Positions 56,381 to 64,000 of a stretch of DNA of 64,000 nt are shown in pieces. The stretch's first letter is position 1, and each line of letters begins with the position of its first letter. Location: assembly GCA_034440635.1 (NCBI GenBank), contig JAOTON010001061.1, positions 1 to 64,000 of the forward strand. The letters run 5' to 3'. Position numbers and translations under genes: made by a program. The stretch comes from Lepas anatifera. Taxonomy: Eukaryota; Arthropoda; Thecostraca; Lepadidae. A model generated the notes under the pieces. The model saw only the letters and a program-made list of their open reading frames with translations. It ran no database searches and was not told where the DNA came from.

Positions 56381-57252
56381 CTACTTCAAACGTTTCCTCA
56401 GCTTCTCGCTGGGGTTCCACTCATGACAAGACGGGAACACATTCTGCTTGGTGCGCAGCAGCCCCGCAACCGTGTCAACTTCCAGGCGGTTCCGTGTCGG
56501 GGTTTTCACGAGGCTCATCGCTGAGAACACTCGCGCAGCCGCTGCACTCGAGTGGGGGAGTGCTAACAAGCTCTTGGAGAGCTTACCCAGCTTGGGGATG
56601 CTGGGCGGCCACTGACGTCTCTCTACGCCTGAACTTCCCGCCAGAAGGGCTCGACGGCAGGTCGGGGCTGGGGAGGTTGTCTATGCATGTGTTTCAGCTG
56701 GCGCCACTCCGTGTTTGCATCTTCTAGCTCTTCTCTGGAGTGGATGTTTGGGAATCGTACCGCCAAGGGCACTACCGATTTTGCGTCTGATTTTGGGTCA
56801 AGACTTTCGAGCAGTTGCCATGTTGCATCATTAAAATCAAACCGGCTTGTGATCTGCACACAAAGTTCAATGTAAAACATCTGCACACGCACCCGGAATG
56901 ACGTCAGTACGCCCAACGGTACTATCTCACCCAGCACAACGGCTTCCACTTCTGTACCACAGTACATTTCTTCAAGAGGGATGAAGTTTCGTGGGTCCGC
57001 TGGGTTGAGACTTTCCAACGACTTTCCTTGTTCCGACCGGAGAAAGTTCTTGGCGAGGGTTAGGTATAACTGCAGGAGGACACTACGCACCGCGTGCACC
57101 TGGGCAGTTTCTGACTGAAACACCTTGTTTGCCTTCGTGATCAGCGGCAGGACATACTTCAAAAACGCGAAGTACAGTTTGTACACAGGTTCCTTCAGCG
57201 CATTCAGGATGGTTCTGGCAGCCTGCAGGTGGTCATCAGCAGCAGCAACTTC
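56381..57252 (-). pseudogene. hAT transposase, C-terminal half
   Basis: After the interrupted codon in LVSYF, the minus strand continues AAADDHLQAARTILNALKEP, then VYKLYFAFLKYVLPLITKAN and KVFQSETAQVHAVRSVLLQL (frame 57186-56623). After a shift it reads MLALPHSSAAAARVFSAMSL, VKTPTRNRL and LLRTKQNVF (56569-56381). The LPHSSAAA-R-V-FS and K-x-x-x-R-N-R-L motifs are the hAT dimerisation domain, so the protein is complete to its C-terminus apart from frame errors. Confidence 0.88.
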
Positions 57253-57262
57253 AAAGTAGGAG

Positions 57263-59047
<1,785 letters not shown>

Positions 59048-59060
59048 AAAGTAGGAGACC

Positions 59061-60085
59061 AGAGCTGGCCACTGTTCATAGACAAGATGCACCACGGCGT
59101 CCAGGGACAACCAGCGTGTTTGAGATGGGCAAAGTAGCCTGTGCACAGGAACCTGCGCTAGACACTGCACGGTCTCAAAGTTCACCAACCTTCTAGGGCT
59201 ACCACCGATGTAATTGTAAACGTCTCTCGCCAGGTCCTCCACAGTGGAAGGTAGCTTCAAGCACGCTGCTGACGCACACAGGTGCAACGAGTGGCAGACG
59301 CAACCAGTTACAAGCATGCTGGGATTATCCCGCTTGAAAAGCGCCTGCATCCCCCTTTTTCTTCCCCATCATAACACTAGCGTTGTCGGCGGCGAACCCA
59401 ATCATGTTTTTCACTGGAACGTCCGCTTTAACCAGCACCTGTTTTGCACTGCTATACAACCCCTCTGCGGATCCATCGGCAACAAAAACTATGTTCAAAA
59501 ACAAGTCCTTGGTCATCTTTCCCGGTCGTCAAAAACCCGGGCGACGACCGCCAAACATTTCGAGATGGACGTGTCTGTGGTTTCATCCATAATCAAAGAA
59601 AATCAATTTTCTTTCATCAGAGAAGCGACTCTTTCCTTTTCCTCCACGCCAACTACATCCTTAATCACAGCCGTAACCTTCGTTCGGGTACACGTGGTGT
59701 TCTTTGCTATTTTTGAATCTGGGCACACTTTCCCGATTAAAGGAACAAAATGATCGGCCAATGACATTGGCAGGTTGTGCTCCGCGATGAAACCTGCAAT
59801 ATAGAGCTGAGAATCTCTTGCTTGCTGCTCCGCCGCGATTTCCTGAGAGTCTTTTATTAAGCTCGGCAAGTTCGCACACGAGGCAAATGCGCGAACATTT
59901 CGAACATGACTATCACTTGCTGCATGCCTTTTCAGGTGCGGTAGCTCCGGCGTCAGTTTTTTGTTGCAGAAACGGCAGAAGGCCTTTGTAGCATCCCTTC
60001 TGGATGGCGAAATCCATGGTTTTAGGTCGTGCACTCCCTCCCACTCATTCCTATATTTATGTACATATTCTTTAACCTTTGGCAT
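59061..60085 (-). pseudogene. hAT transposase, N-terminal half
   Basis: Starts MPKVKEYVHKYRNEWEGVHD at 60085. A BED-type zinc finger follows (AFCRFCNKKLTPELPHLKRH, with CRFC and spaced His), then DHFVPLIGKVCPDSKIAKN. After a TGA stop comes FSLIMDETTDTSISK (first catalytic Asp in DETTD). After a frameshift come VKNMIGFAADNASVMMGKKK (second Asp), CVCHSLHLCASAAC, SQTRWLSLDAVV and VYEQWPALVSYF, where the LINE insertion begins. The motifs and order are those of ZNF862/Tip100-like hAT transposases. At least one stop and one frameshift are present. Confidence 0.9.
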
Positions 60086-60817
60086 TTTTCTTTCTTCCCA
60101 GGTAACCGAGATTCACTTCCTAATATATGTACGAAAACACCACACTCAAACCGTTCACAACCAACAAACTGCAACAGACTGTCACCCCTCACGTCATCCG
60201 ATACAAACGCGCGGTACCATGGCAGCAACACCAGCAGAAGGCATCCCGTCATTTTCGCGCGTATTTTTTGTAAACAAAACAGCCGCTCAGCTGAGTGAAT
60301 CAAAACGTTTCCGATTCAAAACTTCTATCGCATAAAAAGTCAACGCGTCGGAGGCTTACATTTAAAATGCCCTCTGTTCAAAAGTCCCTCTGTCGAAACT
60401 TTTCCGGGTAAGTCTCCCTCAGTTCGGAAATTCCTTTGGTGGAGTTCTTATTTTTTAGTCATGGTCAGGGTAAATCCAAATCCATCCGAACTTTTTCCCC
60501 TCGTGTGAAGCTCCGAAAACAAAAATACCAGCTTCACCTGAAAATAGTCGAAATGTAGCAGAAATGGTCCATATACTCAAAAGGCGTACCTGCGTACCAG
60601 AGTGCCTAAAAATGTACCAAATCTGCTACGATCGTACCAACGCGGCAACGCTGAAATCTGTTCGAATTTAGTCTCCCCGTTGCCTTCCGCAGTGGATGGT
60701 TATATTCTTCAATTTTGACTGAATTCAGGAAATTTTTGGTAAAAAGGTGGGGCCAGGCCCCCTGCCCCCTTCCGACGCTTACGCTCTTGTATCTTCTGGA
60801 GAATCACTATTTCAAAG

Positions 60818-60890
60818 CAGTGACGGATCCAAGGGGGGCCCAGGGGGCCCGGCCCCCCCTTAGCTCCGAAGCGCCTCAGCATAGCTTAGC
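60818..60890 (+). repeat. hAT-like terminus fragment
   Basis: CAGTGACGGATCCAAGGGGG resembles hAT-type ends and the E family, and is followed by GGGGGCCCGGCCCCCC palindromic sequence. GGGCGCCTTCGGCGCCC nearby (60898-60914) is another perfect hairpin. No partner end was identified. Confidence 0.4.
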
Positions 60891-60894
60891 TCAT

Positions 60895-62070
60895 ATCGGG
60901 CGCCTTCGGCGCCCGATATGAGCGGCGCGCCTGTACCCATTTCGTGCGCCAAGGTGGTAGATACCACTTATTCCACGTGAATTACAACAAAGTCCTTAAA
61001 ACCATGGCAAAGCGCCCCTGCCCAAACACTAGACGCCTTTACTGGTCTTTTGCGCCCCAGTAAAATGTTGAAGATGAAATTTAGAAAGCTAACAAAAGCG
61101 CCCCGGCAAAGAAAAGGCGCCACTAGATAGCATGATTGCGCCATGGGGAACTAATGCACCCCTGAGTAGCTTAGGCGCCCCCTGGAGGAAGCGCCTCTGG
61201 GTAGCCTAGGCGCCCCCCTGGATGAAGCGCCCTACGGATATCATATGCGCCCTTGGCTAGGAAAGGCGCCCCTGGGCAGCAAAGGCAAATCTTGGTAGCA
61301 TAGGTGCCCTGGACAGCATAAGCGCCCCTTAGATAGAAATAGGCGCTTTAAGAAAATAAAATGTTCACCTTGGGTAGAAAAAGGCGCCCTTTGATAGCCT
61401 AGGCCTCCACTGGAAAAAACGCCCTACGGATGTCATATGCACCCTTGGATAGCAAAGGCGCCCCTGGACAGCAAAGACAACCCTGGATAACACAAGTGCT
61501 GTGGACAGCAAAGGCGCCCCCGGGTAGCAAAGGCGACCCTAGGAAGGCACACCTTCGATAGAAAAGCCGTCTTTGGATAGCCTAGGCGCCCCCTGGATAA
61601 ACTAGGTGCCCGAGAAGGAAAATGAGCGCCTCACTGGGAAGTACAGGCTCCCTCTGTATAACATAGATGTCCCTTATCCACTTTCAGCTGCCCTGGATTG
61701 GAGCAGCGCCCCTCAAGAGCAAAGGCGCCGCTGGACAAAAAGGCGTCTCCGTATATCAAGGGCACTCCTAGATAATATATGCACCCCTTACTTAGAAATA
61801 GGCACTTCAGGGAAAGTGAAAGGTGGCCTATGGTTGGAACGGCGCCCTTGGACAGCCTAGGCGCCCTTTGCATAAAGCGCCCTACAGATATCATATGCGC
61901 CCTTGGATAGCAAAGGCGCCCCTGGACAGCAAAGTTAACCCTTCTTGAAATAGATGATCTGGACAGCATAGGCGGCCATGGATAAACTAGGCGCCTGAGA
62001 AAGAAAACAAGCGCCTCACCTGAGAGTACAGGCGCCCCCAGGATATCATAGGTGTCCCTTTCCATCTTCA
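60895..62070. repeat. Degenerate GGCGCC-rich tandem array
   Basis: Irregular ~20-25 bp units of the form AAGGCGCCCCTGGATAGC. A larger block (GCGCCCTACGGATATCATATGCGCCCTTGG, then ..AAAGGCGCCCCTGG) recurs near 61221, 61418 and 61868, showing higher-order duplication. Non-coding; open frames across it are by-products. Confidence 0.8.
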
Positions 62071-62231
62071 GCTGCCCTACTGTCTAGGGTTTGGCACACC
62101 TGTCCGACAGTCGCGCGCTCTGTTACAGGGCTCGAGCGGTCAATTTGAGCATGGACTGCCTTTAACCACATTTCATTAACCTATAACTGAAGGCTTAGTG
62201 CTCCATCGCTGCAACCGGGTGCCTTTTTCAG

Positions 62232-63975
62232 TAGGGGAAAGTGCCCTAATTACGCACACCTAACGGAAAAATCGCAATAGCTCCGAGATGAGGCAGCCCC
62301 GAGCCAAGAAAACTCGTAATACCTTAGTTCGATGTGTTGCCTAACATCTGCCAGAATACGGAAGTTTTAGCTGTCATGGTCATTGCTTGGTAACAGTTTT
62401 ACGAACAGTCTGCATTCGTGCGTGATAAGGAACAGAGTGCCTTATTACGCACACCCCGTCGAAAATGTGTGCCTAATTTCACACAACTCTTACTGACCTT
62501 ACCAAATCATCGGATAACTATATTATCGCTATGTTTTCCATGGTATTATTTAATTTCGTTGATAATTATGTTTAGTTTTATGTTATCATATTTATTATGT
62601 TATACTCTGTTTTTGGTGTTTGCCTGCTCCTGAATCTAGCACTCGTTCCTCTTCAGTCTTGCCATCGGAGAGTCTTGTGGGCGCAGGATCTGGAAAGGAA
62701 ATATCTGGAATTTCGGCAGAGAAAAGGTTTGGGAATGGTGGTGTAGTGGTGGGCCAATTGGACCACAGGAAAAAACCACGTGTAAAAAGTGGCGGAAATC
62801 ACTTATATGGGGCCAGATCAGGGGATACTAAAGGGATCCCATTTTGTGGTGGAATTTAAAATCACTCATCGGTGTCAATAAGAATCTAAGCGCTCTGAGA
62901 TCTAAAACACCAGCGCGGTGACACCATATCAGCTCATGAGCCATCAGCCCAACTCAGGGAGTCCTAGATCAGGTCAGGGGTTTTGAAAATAATTACAATC
63001 AAAACAGCTCTGAGGCCCCAGACAGACCAGTTTAAGGAGCCCAACACAAGCTCAGGGTGCCCCGATCTGCCCATAGTGTCTTAGGCCAGTCCAAAGGGCC
63101 CCAGATCAGGTAAGGTGTCCCAAGACAAACCCAGGGAGCCGCCAGATCACCTTAAGAGGTCCATCAGATATGCTATCGGGTCCGTTTATTTCATGTTTCA
63201 TATAACAGTTAAAACTGTGATCATCCAGGGGTCCCACCGCAGAGAAGTGGTGGGGGGAGGGGATCCAATGGCGCACAGCTCCTACGTCTATGTTGGGCCA
63301 TCTCTCCGTTTTTTTGAAGGCTTACCATGCAAAAACGTGCGGGTCCCTCGCAGCTAATTTGGACATCATGATAAATTCATAGCCCCACTAGCATTTCTGG
63401 CGACGCCTATGGTTAAAAATGTGGCAGAGGTAGATAGGCAAAACAGTTTGCTTAACACAATGACAATTTGTTTCTAAAAGGCATAATTTTCATCCAGAAT
63501 GGATGTCACATTTGACGTGTACGTGATAAGGAACACTCGATTTGTGCGTATCTAGGCCCATGCTCTGAAGACGCACAATCCATTTTGTTTTCAGTATTTG
63601 TGATCAATCCAGCCGTGCCTAATCAAAACAACCCTAAGACATCGAAAGGACTGTTCCTTTTTGTACGTTTTGTCGCTGTAGGTGAAAATCCCTGAACAAT
63701 ATGAATGGTTAGTAAACGATGAAGCTCGAGACATTGTAATTAACAAGACGCCATTTTTCACGACTTTCAGAAAAACATTCTTCCATCAAACACTTGAATA
63801 AAACCACCGCCGCCCACTTAAACGTCTGAACACGTCGGCGATGCAGCAACGAAAGACCATCGAGTGTGGTAAACATGGTCAGCTGACTGGATTTGGATTA
63901 TGCTGCCGTTTAAAGGCATTTTTCTTGCGATCGTGTTTCATTAGGCACTGTGCGTAATATGGACACTTTCCCCTA
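62232..63975. mobile_element. TA-flanked inverted-repeat element (mariner/Tc1-like ends)
   Basis: TA-GGGGAAAGTGCCC..ATTACGCACA at 62232 matches the reverse complement of TGTGCGTAATATGGACACTTTCCCC-TA ending at 63975. The TA at each end fits a Tc1/mariner target duplication. Inside the left part is a hairpin (GTGCGTGATAAGG pairs with CCTTATTACGCAC, 62419-62454), and a related GTGATAAGGAACA occurs near 63522. No transposase was recognised in its 1.7 kb. Confidence 0.65.
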
Positions 63976-64000
63976 TGTGCGCCCCACTTCCGAGAACGCT

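Noticed and set aside
61606..62065. 84- and 144-residue frames in the GGCGCC array
   Set aside because: Products of degenerate tandem repeats with no protein features.

Overview
This is a metazoan nuclear DNA window, most likely from an invertebrate. It has spliced exons, tRNA-derived SINEs, several non-LTR retrotransposon clades, hAT, Transib, TTAA-target and foldback DNA elements, and very long microsatellites. There is no bacterial-style gene packing. I cannot name the species. The dense AGGTCA/TGACCT motifs and the mixture of elements fit an arthropod or another marine invertebrate, but that is only a guess. All homology calls were made by eye from translations; no search was run.

The only host gene I can support is an asteroid-family (ASTE1-like, XPG/FEN-fold) gene on the + strand. 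Three coding exons fit together in phase: 794-998, 21492-21645 and 50663-50910. The introns between them are about 20.5 kb and 29.0 kb. Exon 1 needs a one-base frameshift correction near 896-906. The 3' end of the gene lies beyond what I can identify. Nearly everything else in the window is transposon sequence sitting in these introns or downstream of exon 3.

Intron 1 holds a nearly complete but decayed CR1/L2-type LINE (2451-7395, minus; PHD-finger ORF1, endonuclease, RT), a 2.3 kb foldback element with about 73-bp repeat arms (8956-11252), an (AG)n tract, nested copies of a TTAA element carrying a SINE (13927-15633), and a 168-bp tandem repeat (19098-19850). Intron 2 holds two decayed L1/Tx1-like LINEs (22300-27420), an ORF1 fragment (29661-30781), several AGGTCA-rich TTAA elements, two broken Transib (RAG1-like) transposases (37690-39412 and 40329-41215), and a hAT-type element with an 8-bp target duplication (44967-48691).

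Downstream of exon 3 is a stack of nested insertions. A short TIR repeat (52338-60783) was hit by an autonomous-type hAT element (52430-60653, 8-bp duplication). That hAT was then hit by a 3.2 kb foldback element (53040-56220, 9-bp duplication) and separately by a 5'-truncated I-clade LINE whose (CA)n tail is now about 1.35 kb (57266-59047, 13-bp duplication). The window ends with a degenerate GGCGCC-rich tandem array and a TA-flanked mariner-like inverted-repeat element.

The most novel-looking pattern is a group of non-autonomous elements (called families A, B, C, D and F here). All have TTAA target duplications and related GC-rich termini. Just inside the terminus each carries a short near-perfect palindrome whose core sequence differs between families while pairing is kept, and most interiors are full of AGGTCA half-sites.
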